A program made the position numbers and the translations under genes. Shown in pieces: positions 31,102 through 43,332 of a stretch of 64,000 nucleotides of DNA. This stretch comes from Leptospira neocaledonica. GTDB lineage: Bacteria; Spirochaetota; Leptospiria; Leptospirales; Leptospiraceae. The DNA is taken from positions 155,075-219,074 of the forward strand of contig NZ_NPEA01000006.1 in assembly GCF_002812205.1 (NCBI RefSeq). Direction: 5' to 3'. Within the stretch, counting starts at the first letter, position 1; every line of letters starts with the position of its first letter. Under the pieces are notes generated by a model, which saw nothing but the letters and a program-made list of their open reading frames with translations, did not search any database and was not told the origin of the DNA.

Positions 31102-32793
31102 TTATCTTAAGAAATCGTGATAAGTCACATAGAGGCCCAAGGATAAAAGGAAGAAGAATCCCAATCTCAAAACTTGTTCTTGAACAGCCATCGGCAGAGG
31201 TCTACCGGCGATCGCCTCATATGTGAAAAAAACGATATGTCCACCGTCGGCTACAGGAATCGGAAGTAAATTCATTATCATTAAGGCGATCGAAATAAAT
31301 GCCACGAACTGAAAGTAAGAATAAAAACCGTCTTCTAAGAATTGAACGGAAACTTTAGCAAGTCCCACTGGACCGGAAACGCTATCTTTTACCTTCAATC
31401 TTCCGGAAAAGATCATCCCGAGTCCTCTCAGGTTATCGCTGATCATTTTTCCTACGTCTTTGCCTGATTGTAAAAATGCTTCGCCGAAGGAAAGTTTTCG
31501 GTCCATACTTTCCTCTTTCACATGCATCTTAGCAGTAAAACCTAAAAGACCGATTTGATAGAATCCTAGGGTTGTATCCCAAACCTGGCCTTGGACCTCC
31601 AACTGAACTCTTTTGCCGATTTGAGATTGGACAGATTTTTTGAAATCTTCCAGATCAGCGAAAGATTTGCCGTCCATCTTTAAGCTTAAAAGTTTAAGTT
31701 TGATCTCCGGATCATGGCTTCTGAGACTAATCGTGCTGATAGGTATCTCGGGATATTTTCTATCTCGGATATCTTTTAATTCTACGACGAATGCAGCAAG
31801 AGGTGTCATTTCCACTTCCGCTTTTTCTCTGGTCCAAGGATTGAGTAGTGGATAAGTTTTACGATCCACTTCTAATTTTACTTTTTCGTTTTGGAATTTC
31901 CCGAGCGTTTTTTGCAATTCCGGAACGGTGTGAACTTGTATCCCATTCACAGATAAGATCCTGTCCCCATCGTTCAAATAATCTAAAGCCCTGGATTCGA
32001 TCGCTTCTTTGTTCAGTCTTGCTTCTTGCAGAGCAAGTTCTCTGGGCGAAAGTTTTGGATCTAAAGCAGCCTTTCTTTCTCTTTGTTTTCTATATTCTGC
32101 CGCCTCTCCGTTCGGATCTAAGAAAGAAAGTTTTTTTAAGAACCAATGACTAAGCATGGACCCATATCCGAAGTCCACTTGCACAAGTCTTTCTCCTGCG
32201 AAGTCTACTCCGATCTGAGGATCTGAAAAATGAAATTCTAGTTCTTTTCCTTCTCTTTCTACTTTGAGTTGGATATCTTTTCCTCGGGCAAGCCCTAACT
32301 CCGATAATAATTCGTATTTGGATTCGGTTTTGGCACCGTTTACGGATACAATCTTGTCTCCACTTCTTAAACCTGCTTGGTATCCGGAAGAATATTCATA
32401 CACTGCAGGTTCTATATAAATTTTAGTTCCGGCAGGTGCGTAACCGATCGCATACAAACCGAAGATGATAAAAAAACCAAGGATCAAATTGAATAATGGT
32501 CCACCGAAAACCGGGATCATTCTTTTAAGAGGAGGAGTGGATAAAAATTCGCCCTTCTCTCCTTTTAATGTTCCGCCTTCGTCACCTTTAAATAGGACAT
32601 AGCCGCCTAACGGTATACCTGTAACTTGAAAAGTGGTTTCACCGATTTTCTTTTTCCAGATCCCTTTCCCATAACCGATGGAGAAGATCCTGGCCTTCAC
32701 GCCAACGACCCAGCCCATGATTAAATGACCCAATTCATGTATAAAAATACAAAGGGCCAACATGAATACGATACCTAAAATATCTGCTAACAT
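31102..32793 (-). CDS. rseP: Site-2 intramembrane zinc metalloprotease RseP
   Basis: RseP cuts membrane-bound anti-sigma factors and remnant signal peptides inside the bilayer. The 563-residue product has zinc site HELGH at about residues 19-23 in the first helix ([14 protein letters not shown]) and the third ligand region [13 protein letters not shown] near the end, with two PDZ domains in between (about 125-200 and 270-330). It is longer than the usual 450 residues because of an extra Lys/Glu-rich segment and a third PDZ-like part around 350-430. It overlaps dxr by seven bases; proS follows. Confidence 0.94.
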   Translation of the reverse strand: MLADILGIVFMLALCIFIHELGHLIMGWVVGVKARIFSIGYGKGIWKKKIGETTFQVTGIPLGGYVLFKGDEGGTLKGEKGEFLSTPPLKRMIPVFGGPLFNLILGFFIIFGLYAIGYAPAGTKIYIEPAVYEYSSGYQAGLRSGDKIVSVNGAKTESKYELLSELGLARGKDIQLKVEREGKELEFHFSDPQIGVDFAGERLVQVDFGYGSMLSHWFLKKLSFLDPNGEAAEYRKQRERKAALDPKLSPRELALQEARLNKEAIESRALDYLNDGDRILSVNGIQVHTVPELQKTLGKFQNEKVKLEVDRKTYPLLNPWTREKAEVEMTPLAAFVVELKDIRDRKYPEIPISTISLRSHDPEIKLKLLSLKMDGKSFADLEDFKKSVQSQIGKRVQLEVQGQVWDTTLGFYQIGLLGFTAKMHVKEESMDRKLSFGEAFLQSGKDVGKMISDNLRGLGMIFSGRLKVKDSVSGPVGLAKVSVQFLEDGFYSYFQFVAFISIALMIMNLLPIPVADGGHIVFFTYEAIAGRPLPMAVQEQVLRLGFFFLLSLGLYVTYHDFLR

Positions 32794-33956
32794 AAATGCA
32801 CTACCTTATCTTTAGAGAAATGAAAGGCCAATTCTCTGGCCTTTCTATCTGCTTCTTCGTAACCTTCCAGATCTACCGGGAACGTATTCGGAATTTTTTC
32901 CAAAACGTTCCGGATAAGAGAAGGGATCTCCGTAAAAAGAATTTTACCTTGTAAAAACAATTCCACAGCCACTTCGTTCGAAGCGTTAAAAATAGAAGGA
33001 GATATCCCGCCTGCCCTTCCAGCCTCATATGCCAACGCCAAGCCTGGATATCTTTCCAAGTCCGGTTCTAAAAACTCCAGATTTCCCCAAGAAGTCGCAG
33101 GATGAGATCTTAAAACTTTCGGGACTATTTTAGGATAATATAATGAATGCGCCACAGGAAAGATCATATCCGGATAAGAAGCGTATACAAAACTTGCACC
33201 GTCCTTAGTTTCCACAAGACCGTGGGCCACACTTTGAGGATGGATGACCACTCCTATTTTATCATAAGAAAATCCGAAAAGAAAATGAGCCTCTATAACT
33301 TCTAATCCTTTATTGATCATTCCCGCAGAATCGATCGTGATCTTAGGCCCCATATTCCAGGTAGGATGTTTTAACGCCTGCTCGATTGTCACCTTAGGAA
33401 GATCTTCTACCGGAAGTTTACGAAATGGTCCACCGGAAGCGGTAAGAACAATCCTTTCAAGTGAGTCCTTCTTCATATTTTCCAGAAGTTGGAAAAGCGC
33501 ATTATGTTCCGAGTCTACGGGAACCAGATAAGATTTAGAATTTTCTAATAAAGTTTTTATATAAGGTCCGCAGCTTACTAAGGTCTCCTTGTTTGCGATC
33601 CCTATTTTTTTGCCGGCACGAATTGCGGCAACAGTAGGACGTATCCCGCTTGCACCTACGACAGCAGTTACAACTGTTTCTATCTCCGGTTCCTGGACGA
33701 TCTCTTCTAAATTTTTAGAGCCGTACAATACTTTCGTATTACCAATCTTATTTCCGAGAACCGTGCGATCTACAGTTTCGGAACTGATACATAGAATATC
33801 CGGTTGGAATTCCTTCGCAATCGATTCCGCTTTTTGTAAATTGGAATGTACACTGAAAGATACTAACCGAAACTCTTCCGGAAATTGGCGGAGTATTTTG
33901 AGAGTAGACTCCCCTACCGATCCGGAGGCACCCAGTATAGAGACGCCTCTTTTCAT
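32787..33956 (-). CDS. dxr: 1-deoxy-D-xylulose-5-phosphate reductoisomerase
   Basis: Dxr (IspC) makes MEP from DXP with NADPH, the committed step of the non-mevalonate pathway. The 389-residue product has the NADPH motif [26 protein letters not shown], the metal site [12 protein letters not shown] and the flexible loop [12 protein letters not shown], followed by [15 protein letters not shown]. It sits between cdsA and rseP, a common order in bacteria. Confidence 0.97.
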   Translation of the reverse strand: MKRGVSILGASGSVGESTLKILRQFPEEFRLVSFSVHSNLQKAESIAKEFQPDILCISSETVDRTVLGNKIGNTKVLYGSKNLEEIVQEPEIETVVTAVVGASGIRPTVAAIRAGKKIGIANKETLVSCGPYIKTLLENSKSYLVPVDSEHNALFQLLENMKKDSLERIVLTASGGPFRKLPVEDLPKVTIEQALKHPTWNMGPKITIDSAGMINKGLEVIEAHFLFGFSYDKIGVVIHPQSVAHGLVETKDGASFVYASYPDMIFPVAHSLYYPKIVPKVLRSHPATSWGNLEFLEPDLERYPGLALAYEAGRAGGISPSIFNASNEVAVELFLQGKILFTEIPSLIRNVLEKIPNTFPVDLEGYEEADRKARELAFHFSKDKVVHLC

Positions 33957-33963
33957 ATTTTTA

Positions 33964-34878
33964 TTAGACCGGAAATCCTAGAGCAACCTTGATCTGGAGA
34001 TAAAAATAAAGGATAGGTACTGTTAAAAGTAAAGCATCCGCCCTGTCCAAAATCCCCCCATGACCAGGGATTAAATTCCCGGAGTCCTTTACCTTTGCGT
34101 CTCTTTTCATAGCAGATTCTAATAAATCTCCTACGACTCCCACCAAAGATAAAATTAAAGAAATTAAAAATACTTCTGCACCGGAAACTAAAGGTGCTAC
34201 GCCCGTACTTCTTTCCCAAAGAATATTCAGAACGAATACAGAAACAATAGCAACTATGATCCCTGAAACATAACCTTCCCAGGTTTTTTTAGGAGAGATC
34301 GCAAGCCCTGCTGGATTTCTACCGAACCAACGTCCGCCGAAATACCCGCCCACATCAGTAAGAAATGTTGCGACAGATACTAGGAACACATAATAGATCC
34401 CTTCGTTCATTCCCAACAGAAGAAGTAAATGTCCGAGTGGAATTCCAGCATACACCACTCCCAGTATCGTGGAACTAACGGAGAAAATTGCCCCGTCCAA
34501 TGGTCTTCTTAAAATTTGAAGAAGGAAGCTGAACAGAAAAAGTAATACAAAGGAGAATATTACCGCATCAAAACTAGGCACAAACAATTTGAAATGTGTT
34601 TGGAAGAAAATAGGCGGCTCAAACTTGTTCTGAGAAGCCATGAATCTAAAATAATAGATTAATAATATTACGATAAAGAAGAATATTCCCGTTCCCTTGA
34701 AAGGCCTTCCGTCCTGGCCCCTGTCGGAAAGCCTATAAAATTCAGAGAGGCCAATCACGCCCGCTACGATTAGGATACCCAAAGTTTGCAGATAATAAAA
34801 ATCCCTGTAAAAGATCATGAACAGGTATAGTGCAACGAGCACAGCCGCGGAAAGGATTCTTTTTGTAGTTTCACCCAT
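33964..34878 (-). CDS. cdsA: Phosphatidate cytidylyltransferase
   Basis: CdsA makes CDP-diacylglycerol, the precursor of the membrane phospholipids. The 304-residue product has about eight transmembrane helices and ends with the family signature: [20 protein letters not shown], then [20 protein letters not shown]. It overlaps uppS by eight bases upstream and precedes dxr by seven bases. Confidence 0.95.
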   Translation of the reverse strand: MGETTKRILSAAVLVALYLFMIFYRDFYYLQTLGILIVAGVIGLSEFYRLSDRGQDGRPFKGTGIFFFIVILLIYYFRFMASQNKFEPPIFFQTHFKLFVPSFDAVIFSFVLLFLFSFLLQILRRPLDGAIFSVSSTILGVVYAGIPLGHLLLLLGMNEGIYYVFLVSVATFLTDVGGYFGGRWFGRNPAGLAISPKKTWEGYVSGIIVAIVSVFVLNILWERSTGVAPLVSGAEVFLISLILSLVGVVGDLLESAMKRDAKVKDSGNLIPGHGGILDRADALLLTVPILYFYLQIKVALGFPV

Positions 34879-35596
34879 TCTCTAAACCTCCGAATTTTCG
34901 GGTCCTTCTTGTGAACCAATCCAGCGCTTCTCTCAGATCCTTGTCTCCGAAATCAGGCCAAAGATTTTCCGTAAAAAAAAGTTCCGCATAAGCGGATTGC
35001 CATAGAAGGAAATTGGATAATCTCCTCTCCCCAGCGGTTCTAATCAATAAATCTACTGCCGGAAGGGGGTACGTATACAAATATTTTTCGAGTTCTTTTG
35101 TGCTGATCGGTTTTTGGATGGAGATGGACTTCTTCTTTCTTTCTTCCGTTAATCTGGAAAACGCACTTAAAATCTCTTCCTGGGACCCGTAATTTAAACA
35201 AAAGTTCACCGTTAATTTGCGGTTTTTGCGGGTGATCTCTGCAGCATGATCGATTTTAGATAAAACCAAGGAACTCAGTTTTTTCCTAGAACCTGAATGT
35301 AATATTCTAATACCTTTGGCGTGTATCTTATCCAAACGGGAATCTATAAATTCCACTAATAGATTGAATATGGATCTGATCTCTGTGATCGGACGTTTCC
35401 AGTTTTCTGTGGAGAATGCATATAGAGAAACTACTTCTAAACCCAGTTCTAAACTGGAATCCATCAGACGATCGATCGCGTCTGCTCCTGCTCTATGTCC
35501 TTCGGACCTGGAAAGTCCTTTAGATGTCGCCCATCTTCCGTTCCCATCCATGATGACGGCCACGTGACGGGGAATTTTTTTTTTGGAAGAAGCCAA
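34871..35596 (-). CDS. uppS: Undecaprenyl diphosphate synthase (cis-prenyltransferase)
   Basis: UppS builds the C55 lipid carrier for peptidoglycan and surface polysaccharide from IPP and FPP. The 241-residue product begins with the signature HVAVIMDGNGRWA (catalytic Asp) and ends with the region LLIRTAGERRLSNFLLWQSA, which carries substrate-binding Arg residues, followed by YAELFFTENLWPDF. The usual RTSGExR motif reads RTAGERR. It lies two bases after frr. Confidence 0.96.
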   Translation of the reverse strand: MASSKKKIPRHVAVIMDGNGRWATSKGLSRSEGHRAGADAIDRLMDSSLELGLEVVSLYAFSTENWKRPITEIRSIFNLLVEFIDSRLDKIHAKGIRILHSGSRKKLSSLVLSKIDHAAEITRKNRKLTVNFCLNYGSQEEILSAFSRLTEERKKKSISIQKPISTKELEKYLYTYPLPAVDLLIRTAGERRLSNFLLWQSAYAELFFTENLWPDFGDKDLREALDWFTRRTRKFGGLENG

Positions 35597-35598
35597 AC

Positions 35599-36898
<1,300 letters not shown>

Positions 36899-37498
36899 TT
36901 ACGCGCCGCCTACCTGGAAACGAGCAAAACGAGCTACGATGATATTTTCACCGAATTTCGCGATGGATTCCTTAACCAGATCGTCAACGGTTTTAGCGTT
37001 ATCCTTGATGAAGGCTTGGTTCAAAAGGCATACTTCGGAGTAATACTTTTTGATTTTTCCAGGGATGATCTTTTCGATCTGCTCTGGTTTTTTACCTTCT
37101 TCTTTCAATTGAGCTTCGAGAACCTTAGTTTCACGCTCGATGTCTTCTGCAGGAACTTGCTCTTCGCTTACGTATAGTGGAGCCATAGCTGCGATTTGCA
37201 GACATATCTCTTTTCCGAGAGCTTCGAAAGCCTCGTTACGTGCAACGAAGTCAGTCTCAGAGTTGAGCTCGAGTAGAACTCCGATCTTTCCGTCTCCGTG
37301 GATATAGGAAATATTTCTTCCTTCTTTGGTCACGCGTCCTGCTTTTTTAGAAGCCTTAGCGATCCCTTTTTCACGCAACCAATCTGCAGATTTGTCTAGA
37401 TCGTTATTATTCTCTTGAAGAGCTTTTTTACAATCCATCAATCCCGCACCGGTGCGGTCTCTTAATTCCTTAATAAGGTCGGTAGTAGATGCTGACAT
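36899..37498 (-). CDS. tsf: Elongation factor Ts
   Basis: EF-Ts recycles EF-Tu by nucleotide exchange. At 199 residues this is the short form with a single dimerisation domain, as in Thermus. The N-terminal UBA-like segment KELRDRTGAGLMDCKKAL and the core NSETDFVARNEAF, with the Asp-Phe pair that disturbs Mg in EF-Tu, are present. It follows rpsB by 11 bases. Confidence 0.97.
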   Translation of the reverse strand: MSASTTDLIKELRDRTGAGLMDCKKALQENNNDLDKSADWLREKGIAKASKKAGRVTKEGRNISYIHGDGKIGVLLELNSETDFVARNEAFEALGKEICLQIAAMAPLYVSEEQVPAEDIERETKVLEAQLKEEGKKPEQIEKIIPGKIKKYYSEVCLLNQAFIKDNAKTVDDLVKESIAKFGENIIVARFARFQVGGA

Positions 37499-37509
37499 TC
37501 TCTTCCCTC

Positions 37510-38394
37510 TTACTCGCCTTTATCGATTTCAATAGTGGCAGCAGGCTCAGTTGCGGCAGGAGCAGGAGTAGCAGCAGCGTCTTCTTTCTTAGGGCTGACA
37601 GGATCCTCGTCCATGATGAACTTACCACTTTCGTCGTATTCACCCTGATATTCCAGAGCAAGTGCTTCCGAATCCAGATCTTCGCTGAAGCGAGGTTGTT
37701 CTACAACTCCTCCAGTTCCTTCGATTACCGCGTTAGACATGGTTTCGAGGAATAAGGAGATCGCGCGGATCGCATCGTCGTTGCCTGGGATTGGATAGTC
37801 GATCAACTCAGGATCACAGTTGGTATCCACCACTGCGAAAATTTTAAGACCAAGTTTACGAGCTTCTTTTACTGCGATCTCTTCTTTCTTAGGATCGATC
37901 ACGAAAAGAACTTCAGGAATGCTATTCATGTCCTTGATCCCGCCCAAAGTTTTGCGGAGTTTATCTAATTCTCTACGAAGAGATAGAATTTCTTTTTTAG
38001 TTTTAACTTCTTTTTCGAAGCTATTATCCGTTTCCATTCCCTCTAGTTTTTTCAAACGAGCGATGGATTTTTTAACTGTGTTCCAGTTGGTTAAAAGTCC
38101 GCCCGGCCAGCGGTTATTGATGAAGAACATACTGCAACGGAGTGCTTCTCTTTCGATCGCTCCTCTAGCTTGCTTTTTAGTTCCTACGAATAGGACTTTT
38201 TTTCCTTCGGAAGTAACCTTCTTCAATGCGTCGTAAGCTTCTTTAGCCTTTTGAACGGTTTTTTGAAGGTCGATGATATGGATCCCGTTTCTTGCAGTGA
38301 AGACATAGGGAGCCATTTTCGGATTCCATTTTCTTGTCTGGTGACCGAAATGTACTCCGGTCTCCAGTAAATTCTTCATGGAAATTACTGACAT
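37510..38394 (-). CDS. rpsB: 30S ribosomal protein S2
   Basis: Ribosomal protein S2 with clear family sequence: [19 protein letters not shown], the segment [18 protein letters not shown], and [14 protein letters not shown]. The 294 residues exceed the roughly 240 of E. coli S2; the surplus is an acidic and Ala/Pro-rich tail (about residues 235-294, including [19 protein letters not shown]) that is probably disordered. It is the first gene of the rpsB-tsf-pyrH-frr block but lies only seven bases after the DUF4321 gene. Confidence 0.97.
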   Translation of the reverse strand: MSVISMKNLLETGVHFGHQTRKWNPKMAPYVFTARNGIHIIDLQKTVQKAKEAYDALKKVTSEGKKVLFVGTKKQARGAIEREALRCSMFFINNRWPGGLLTNWNTVKKSIARLKKLEGMETDNSFEKEVKTKKEILSLRRELDKLRKTLGGIKDMNSIPEVLFVIDPKKEEIAVKEARKLGLKIFAVVDTNCDPELIDYPIPGNDDAIRAISLFLETMSNAVIEGTGGVVEQPRFSEDLDSEALALEYQGEYDESGKFIMDEDPVSPKKEDAAATPAPAATEPAATIEIDKGE

Positions 38395-38401
38395 GAGTTG
38401 T

Positions 38402-38662
38402 TTACCCCTTTTTTAGTACGAAGAACAATGTCGCCACAAGTCCAAGAAGACTTGCAGGGGTAACTTGTGCTTCGACTTTAATTACGTAAAGTTCCAGCCG
38501 AACCGGTTCTTGTAAGAGGTAGGCGGAGAGGATATGGACCCCAAAAACGTTGTCGATAATTACTCCGACTACGGCTCCGGCCAAGGTTCCTAATAGGATG
38601 GCTAATGCGATTTTGGCCGCTTTTCCGCCGTCCATAGGTCGTTTCGGGCTGGCAGATACCAA
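38402..38662 (-). CDS. Small membrane protein, DUF4321 family
   Basis: The 86-residue frame (TTG at 38662; an ATG at 38635 would give 77 residues) has two transmembrane segments: [18 protein letters not shown] and [16 protein letters not shown], separated by a beta-like hairpin ([14 protein letters not shown]). This order, including the ending [17 protein letters not shown], fits the DUF4321 family of unknown role. It lies between the bactofilin gene and rpsB. Confidence 0.7.
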   Translation of the reverse strand: MVSASPKRPMDGGKAAKIALAILLGTLAGAVVGVIIDNVFGVHILSAYLLQEPVRLELYVIKVEAQVTPASLLGLVATLFFVLKKG

Positions 38663-38684
38663 TGTTCCAGGTTGGACCGAGGGG

Positions 38685-39068
38685 TCAATCCTTATTAGGT
38701 AGGATCATCTCGCAGTTACCTTCGAAGATCACTCCGTCCGCAATCTGCAGCTTGGCGGTTTTGATGTTTCCATTTACCTTTCCGCTCGGTAGCATTTCTA
38801 ATCTTTGGGTGGCAATCACGTTGCCTGTGATCTCTCCTCCAACGATTACAGTTCCTGCCTTAATATTGGCTCTGACCTTGGCTCCCTCACTGACTAGTAG
38901 AAATCCTTCGGATTCTATTTCTCCTTGGAATTCGCCTGAAATTTCTAAGGGTTTTTTGAAATTCAAGATCCCTGAAAAATGGGTTTCTCTTCCTAAAACA
39001 GTGGAGATAGTCCCGAATTCGGTTACAGTGCGGCTGGGTTTAGATGCGGTTGCGGCTTTTTTTGACAT
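38685..39068 (-). CDS. Bactofilin (polymer-forming cytoskeletal protein)
   Basis: Bactofilins form membrane-associated filaments that help cell shape and peptidoglycan patterning. The 127-residue product has a disordered head (SKKAATASKPSRT) and a right-handed beta-helix built of about six-residue rungs: FSGILNFKKPLEISGEFQG, VRANIKAGTVIVGGEITGNV and IKTAKLQIADGVIFEGNCE. In Leptospira bactofilins influence helical pitch, as I recall from the literature. A second one is encoded at the right edge. It follows the small TPR gene by nine bases. Confidence 0.92.
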   Translation of the reverse strand: MSKKAATASKPSRTVTEFGTISTVLGRETHFSGILNFKKPLEISGEFQGEIESEGFLLVSEGAKVRANIKAGTVIVGGEITGNVIATQRLEMLPSGKVNGNIKTAKLQIADGVIFEGNCEMILPNKD

Positions 39069-39077
39069 GATACCAGA

Positions 39078-39299
39078 TTATTTCGTTTTCATCTCGAAAA
39101 CCCCATCCCAATCTTCTGGAGGAGGATTCGCGATAAATGCTTCGCAGCGTCCTATATATTTTTTAGAAGGCCCGTCGTTCGGAGTGATCTCGACAGCTTT
39201 TTTGAATAGCTCCCAAGCTTCCTTGAACTTTCTATTCTTGTACAGTGCGAGACCTTCGTCGTACAATTTCAGAGTTTGTTTCAGAGACTCGGTGACCAT
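39078..39299 (-). CDS. Small TPR-like protein, 73 residues
   Basis: The product holds roughly one and a half tetratricopeptide repeats (LYDEGLALYKNRKFKEAWEL, FKKAVEITPNDGPSKKYIG) and ends in CEAFIANPPPEDWDGVFEMK. The same kind of ending (RCxxFxxxPPPxDWDGV) closes many bacterial CHASE2 adenylate cyclases after their TPRs, so this may be a stand-alone version of that module. It lies between acpS and the bactofilin gene with gaps under 10 bases. Confidence 0.75.
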   Translation of the reverse strand: MVTESLKQTLKLYDEGLALYKNRKFKEAWELFKKAVEITPNDGPSKKYIGRCEAFIANPPPEDWDGVFEMKTK

Positions 39300-39305
39300 T
39301 TTAGC

Positions 39306-39686
39306 TCACTCCTTATAGAGAACGACAACTGCAGTGGAATAATTTTCCGCATGGCTGATGGACACGGAAACACCGCTATAGCCTTTCTCGAGGAACAATT
39401 CTTTCGATTTTCCGTGAAGTACCAATTCTTTTTTTCCGAATTCTTTCCCGAAAAGTTCGATTTCTCTCATATCTAGAATCACTTTATGCCCGGGTTCTAT
39501 CGCCTTGATAAACGCTTCTTTTACACAAAATCTTCCGCTCAGATGAGGGACAGGATCTTTTCTCCCGGAGCAATACGCAATCTCAGTTTCTGAAAATACT
39601 CTTTTCAGAAATCTTTCTCCATGTTTATCGAGCAAACCTCTGATCCTGGAATTTTCTACTATATCATTCCCTACGGTGATCTTCAT
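39306..39686 (-). CDS. acpS: Holo-[acyl-carrier-protein] synthase
   Basis: AcpS transfers 4'-phosphopantetheine from CoA to the ACP of fatty acid synthesis. The 126-residue product has VGNDIVENSRIRGLL with the metal Asp, and FCVKEAFIKAIEPG with the metal Glu, both needed for activity, and ends in SHAENYSTAVVVL. It overlaps cdaR by four bases. Confidence 0.95.
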   Translation of the reverse strand: MKITVGNDIVENSRIRGLLDKHGERFLKRVFSETEIAYCSGRKDPVPHLSGRFCVKEAFIKAIEPGHKVILDMREIELFGKEFGKKELVLHGKSKELFLEKGYSGVSVSISHAENYSTAVVVLYKE

Positions 39687-40747
39687 TCTTCCTCAGGCTC
39701 CGGCAGAGGTTCTTCCGAGCCCGGATCCGAGTTTCCGTCTCCCCCATCTTCCGTTCCAGTTCCGCCTGAACCTAGATCAGGACGAACCCTGTATAGGATG
39801 GAAATTCGATCTGGGAAAACTCCCTGGATCTCCACCGATTTTAAACTAGGTGCTTTTTCCAAACGGACTTTCGCGACCACTGGTTTACCATCCGGGAGGA
39901 TCTTTTTAGCTTTGGGATCGTATTTATGAGAACAAACTACACTTGCATTCAAACCTTTGATGATCTGGATACTTCGTAATGGAGTTCTGGATTGTAGTTT
40001 TACGGAAACTTCCTGCTCTGAAAATTCAGCCTCCAGATTTTTATCCAGGTTCTGGCATTTTACAGGAACGCCTAGAACTATACTTTCTCCAGGAGTGGAA
40101 GAATCCGCTACGATATTCACTGTTACGGAAACTTCTTTTATATTGTCCCTAAATCTTAAACCTGCAGGAAGATCCGGAACCTTAAATTTCTGAGTGAATG
40201 TTTTGGTTTTATCCTTCAGGGAGATAGAAGGAAGACTAACCAACCTTCCCACCTTATCGAACTCGGATGGATTTCCCACAACGACTAGACTAGTAGGAGA
40301 GACGAAATGAGAAGACTTAATATAATCCTTAGGAGGATCTCCCTGGAATTTAGGCTCGAGCACCAGAGTCCTACTTACATTGGATTCTACAAGGATGCGA
40401 ACCTTCTCCTTTCCTGGAATTTTAGAAATTCTTAAACCTGGAGTTGTCCCCCCAAAACGGACCACATTTACTATATTCTCCCCAGGATGAAGATCAGCAG
40501 GAGAAATATATGCTTTTAAGGAAGGAGTGTAGAAGTTTACGTAATCGCGGACACCTTCTACCTTAACGGGAAAAGTAGTGTCTGATCCCTTGGCGATGAT
40601 AAGACCGCCGCTAAGCTTAGGATATTCTATTTTGATATTCACTTCTCTTACGAGAATTTTAGAATTTTGTAAATTGATATAGAATAATGTGGCAAGGATG
40701 ATAGAGCCAAGCTTTGCTTGCCAGTTGTTCAGAAGAGCCTTAATCAT
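39683..40747 (-). CDS. cdaR: YbbR-domain protein, CdaR-like regulator of CdaA
   Basis: CdaR binds and tunes the membrane diadenylate cyclase CdaA. The 354-residue product has one N-terminal membrane segment ([15 protein letters not shown]) and then three to four YbbR repeats outside the membrane. Their recurring edges are [37 protein letters not shown] and SVTVNIV. The last 30 residues are an acidic Gly/Pro/Glu tail ([13 protein letters not shown] and so on), which is not usual for CdaR and is probably disordered. It overlaps cdaA by eight bases. Confidence 0.88.
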   Translation of the reverse strand: MIKALLNNWQAKLGSIILATLFYINLQNSKILVREVNIKIEYPKLSGGLIIAKGSDTTFPVKVEGVRDYVNFYTPSLKAYISPADLHPGENIVNVVRFGGTTPGLRISKIPGKEKVRILVESNVSRTLVLEPKFQGDPPKDYIKSSHFVSPTSLVVVGNPSEFDKVGRLVSLPSISLKDKTKTFTQKFKVPDLPAGLRFRDNIKEVSVTVNIVADSSTPGESIVLGVPVKCQNLDKNLEAEFSEQEVSVKLQSRTPLRSIQIIKGLNASVVCSHKYDPKAKKILPDGKPVVAKVRLEKAPSLKSVEIQGVFPDRISILYRVRPDLGSGGTGTEDGGDGNSDPGSEEPLPEPEEE

Positions 40748-41579
40748 TCGACTCCCCCGCTTCTTCCGATTCTAATCTTTTATCAGCGTTCGGATTTCCA
40801 GGTCCTGCTTTCTTTTCGTGAAGGATTGTATTCAAAAGATTTTTTAATTCGATCGGTTTAACCGGATGGATCATCTCCCCGTCATGACAGACTGAAATTT
40901 CTCCGGTTTCTTCGGAAGTTACTACGATGACTGCGTCGGATTCTTCCGCAATTCCGAGTGCCGCCCTATGTCTTGCTCCCATACGAGCATCGTCCAAATT
41001 TGTGGCCATCGGTAAGAATGCGCCCGCACATGCGATTCGGTTCTGCTCAATGATGACTGCGCCGTCATGAAGTGCGGTATTCTTTTTGAATATGGTAAGA
41101 AGAAGGCTCGTAGAAAGAATTGCATCCAATTGAACCGCTTGTTCGGCGATATCTTTGAGACTATGTTCCCGTACGATCGCAATCAAAGACCCGGTTTTGT
41201 TTTTAGCCATGATCTTGGATGCTTCTACAATCTCATCCAGGTCGGTGGCAGTTTTTAAAAGGAAAGGACGGAATAATCGGAGCCTAGCCATATCACCTGT
41301 GATCTTACGGAGTTCCGGCTGCAAAAGAACTATGATCGCGAACACAAGAGCAGGACGAATATTATCTATGATCCAATCCAAAAGTTCAAAATTCAAAGTT
41401 TGGGCAAAGATCCCGAGCACCCAGATCAAACCGATGCCCAAAAGAAGTTGAACCCCTCTTGTTCTACGGATGGTGGAATAAAATTGATAAATTAAAAAAC
41501 TAACGATCAGGATATCCAAGATCATCACGATCCCGAACTTATCACTTTGGAATAAACTGATGTTTTTTAAAAAATCCAT
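40740..41579 (-). CDS. cdaA: Membrane diadenylate cyclase CdaA (c-di-AMP synthase)
   Basis: CdaA joins two ATP to c-di-AMP, which in many bacteria controls potassium and osmolyte transport and the cell wall. The 279-residue product has three N-terminal helices (about residues 15-80) and the DAC domain with both catalytic motifs: DGA in [12 protein letters not shown] and RHR in [15 protein letters not shown]. It overlaps cdaR and starts 10 bases after dapB. No glmM, the usual third partner, is nearby. Confidence 0.95.
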   Translation of the reverse strand: MDFLKNISLFQSDKFGIVMILDILIVSFLIYQFYSTIRRTRGVQLLLGIGLIWVLGIFAQTLNFELLDWIIDNIRPALVFAIIVLLQPELRKITGDMARLRLFRPFLLKTATDLDEIVEASKIMAKNKTGSLIAIVREHSLKDIAEQAVQLDAILSTSLLLTIFKKNTALHDGAVIIEQNRIACAGAFLPMATNLDDARMGARHRAALGIAEESDAVIVVTSEETGEISVCHDGEMIHPVKPIELKNLLNTILHEKKAGPGNPNADKRLESEEAGESND

Positions 41580-41589
41580 TCCAAGAACC

Positions 41590-42396
41590 TTATAATCCTA
41601 ATACGGAAAACATATCATAGAGGCCTTTTTCTCTTCCGACTAGAAATTCGGCGGCTTTTACGGAACCAACTGCAAATGTTTTTCGATCTTGAGCCTTATG
41701 AGAAATTTCCACCCTTTCTTCCGGAGTGAAAAAATAAACAGTATGATCTCCGATCACTTCTCCCGCTCTAAGAGTATGGATGGCGATTTCTTTAGGATCT
41801 CTTTCGGGAAGAATTCCATGGCGACCATGTACAATATTTGACTCTGTCCTGGATAGAGTTTCTAAAAGGATTACTTTTAGTTTTTCTGCAGTTCCGGAAG
41901 GAGCATCTTTTTTATGACGATGATGAATATCTTGGATCTCGATATCCGCAAGATCTCCCATTACTTTTGCGGCGATCTCGGTTAGTTTAAAAAGAAGATT
42001 CACCCCGATGGACATATTAGGAGAATACACGATCGGAATACTTTTAGAAGTTTCTTTTAATAATTCCTTATGAGTTTCCGTAAGACCAGTTGTACCGACT
42101 ACGACAGGTTTTTTTAATTCTTTGCAGGTAGATAGAACATCCGATAAAACTTCTCTAATAGAAAAATCGATTACAGTATCAGATTCGGAAATGGATTTAG
42201 AAAGATCGTCCGAAAACAAAATTTCATTTTGTTTGAGTCCAGAATGTAAACCGGAATCCAAACCTAGATAAACGGAACCTTTACCAACTACCGCAGCGGA
42301 AAGTTCCGAAACTTTAGATTGGGAAAGGACTTGGATAATAGCCTTCCCCATTCTTCCAGATGCACCAATGACTGCGACACGATTCTTGCGGGCCAA
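41590..42396 (-). CDS. dapB: 4-hydroxy-tetrahydrodipicolinate reductase
   Basis: DapB performs the NAD(P)H-dependent second step of the DAP branch, which supplies lysine and peptidoglycan. The 268-residue product shows [16 protein letters not shown] at the nucleotide site, [13 protein letters not shown], and the catalytic region [20 protein letters not shown] with the His and Lys used in catalysis. It follows dapA by 10 bases. Confidence 0.96.
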   Translation of the reverse strand: MARKNRVAVIGASGRMGKAIIQVLSQSKVSELSAAVVGKGSVYLGLDSGLHSGLKQNEILFSDDLSKSISESDTVIDFSIREVLSDVLSTCKELKKPVVVGTTGLTETHKELLKETSKSIPIVYSPNMSIGVNLLFKLTEIAAKVMGDLADIEIQDIHHRHKKDAPSGTAEKLKVILLETLSRTESNIVHGRHGILPERDPKEIAIHTLRAGEVIGDHTVYFFTPEERVEISHKAQDRKTFAVGSVKAAEFLVGREKGLYDMFSVLGL

Positions 42397-42406
42397 ATCG
42401 AATTCC

Positions 42407-43291
42407 TTATTTATAACCTTTTGCTAAGAGATCGGAAACCGTTTTTTTCAAACGATCCGCTCCTGGACCTGCACTCAAAGAAGTCATAGGAAGACGTATT
42501 TCACTGGAGCAGAATCCGTTCCAACTCATCACGGCTTTGATCGGGATCGGATTGGTTTCTATAAACGCCAAAGCGAATAGTTCCAAGAAATCATAATGGA
42601 TCTTTTGAGCAGTTCCGATATCCCCTTTTTGAAAAGATTCCACAAGTTTCACTAAACTTTCCGGGAATAGATTCGAGATTACGGATACTACACCTTTTCC
42701 GCCTAAGGAAAGAAGTGGAAGTGTCAGGTTATCATCTCCGGAAAGAACGGTCATCTTGTCTCCTACAAGAGAGATCAATTTGGACATTTGTCCTAAATCT
42801 CCCGTAGCTTCTTTCATAGATCTGATCTTAGGATGTTCAGAAAGACGAAGAACAGTTTCCGGTAATAAGTTCACGGAAGTTCTTCCTGGAATATTGTACA
42901 ACATCACAGGCACGGAAGAATGATCCGCGATCTCTTTGAAGTGAAGATACAAACCCTCTTGGGTAGGCTTATTATAATACGGATTGACTTGGAGTATCCC
43001 ATCCACTCCATCCTTGCAAGCGACCTCGGTTAATTCCACGGCTTCTCTAGTAGAGTTGGAGCCGGTTCCTGCCACGACTAAGATCCGCTTTTTTACATGT
43101 TTCACGGTTTCACGGATCAATTCCGCGTGTTCTTCATGGGAAAGTGTAGGAGATTCGCCTGTGGTACCGCAGGGCACCACTCCGCTTACCCTTGCTTGGA
43201 TTTGTTTGTCCAAAAGAGAAAAATAGGACTCATAGTCTATTTTCCCATTTCGGAATGGGGTAATAATGGCAGTAAATACGCCTTGAAACAT
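42407..43291 (-). CDS. dapA: 4-hydroxy-tetrahydrodipicolinate synthase
   Basis: DapA condenses pyruvate with aspartate semialdehyde, the entry to DAP synthesis. The 294-residue TIM-barrel product has [48 protein letters not shown] and the Schiff-base Lys in [13 protein letters not shown]. The frame is open to 43408, but the extra residues do not look like DapA; the ATG at 43291 gives the canonical start [12 protein letters not shown]. It is the first gene of the dapA-to-trpA array; the MFS gene ends 41 bases upstream. Confidence 0.96.
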   Translation of the reverse strand: MFQGVFTAIITPFRNGKIDYESYFSLLDKQIQARVSGVVPCGTTGESPTLSHEEHAELIRETVKHVKKRILVVAGTGSNSTREAVELTEVACKDGVDGILQVNPYYNKPTQEGLYLHFKEIADHSSVPVMLYNIPGRTSVNLLPETVLRLSEHPKIRSMKEATGDLGQMSKLISLVGDKMTVLSGDDNLTLPLLSLGGKGVVSVISNLFPESLVKLVESFQKGDIGTAQKIHYDFLELFALAFIETNPIPIKAVMSWNGFCSSEIRLPMTSLSAGPGADRLKKTVSDLLAKGYK

Positions 43292-43332
43292 AATATATAA
43301 ATTCCTGATCCCTGGGCGATTTGGCAACCCCT

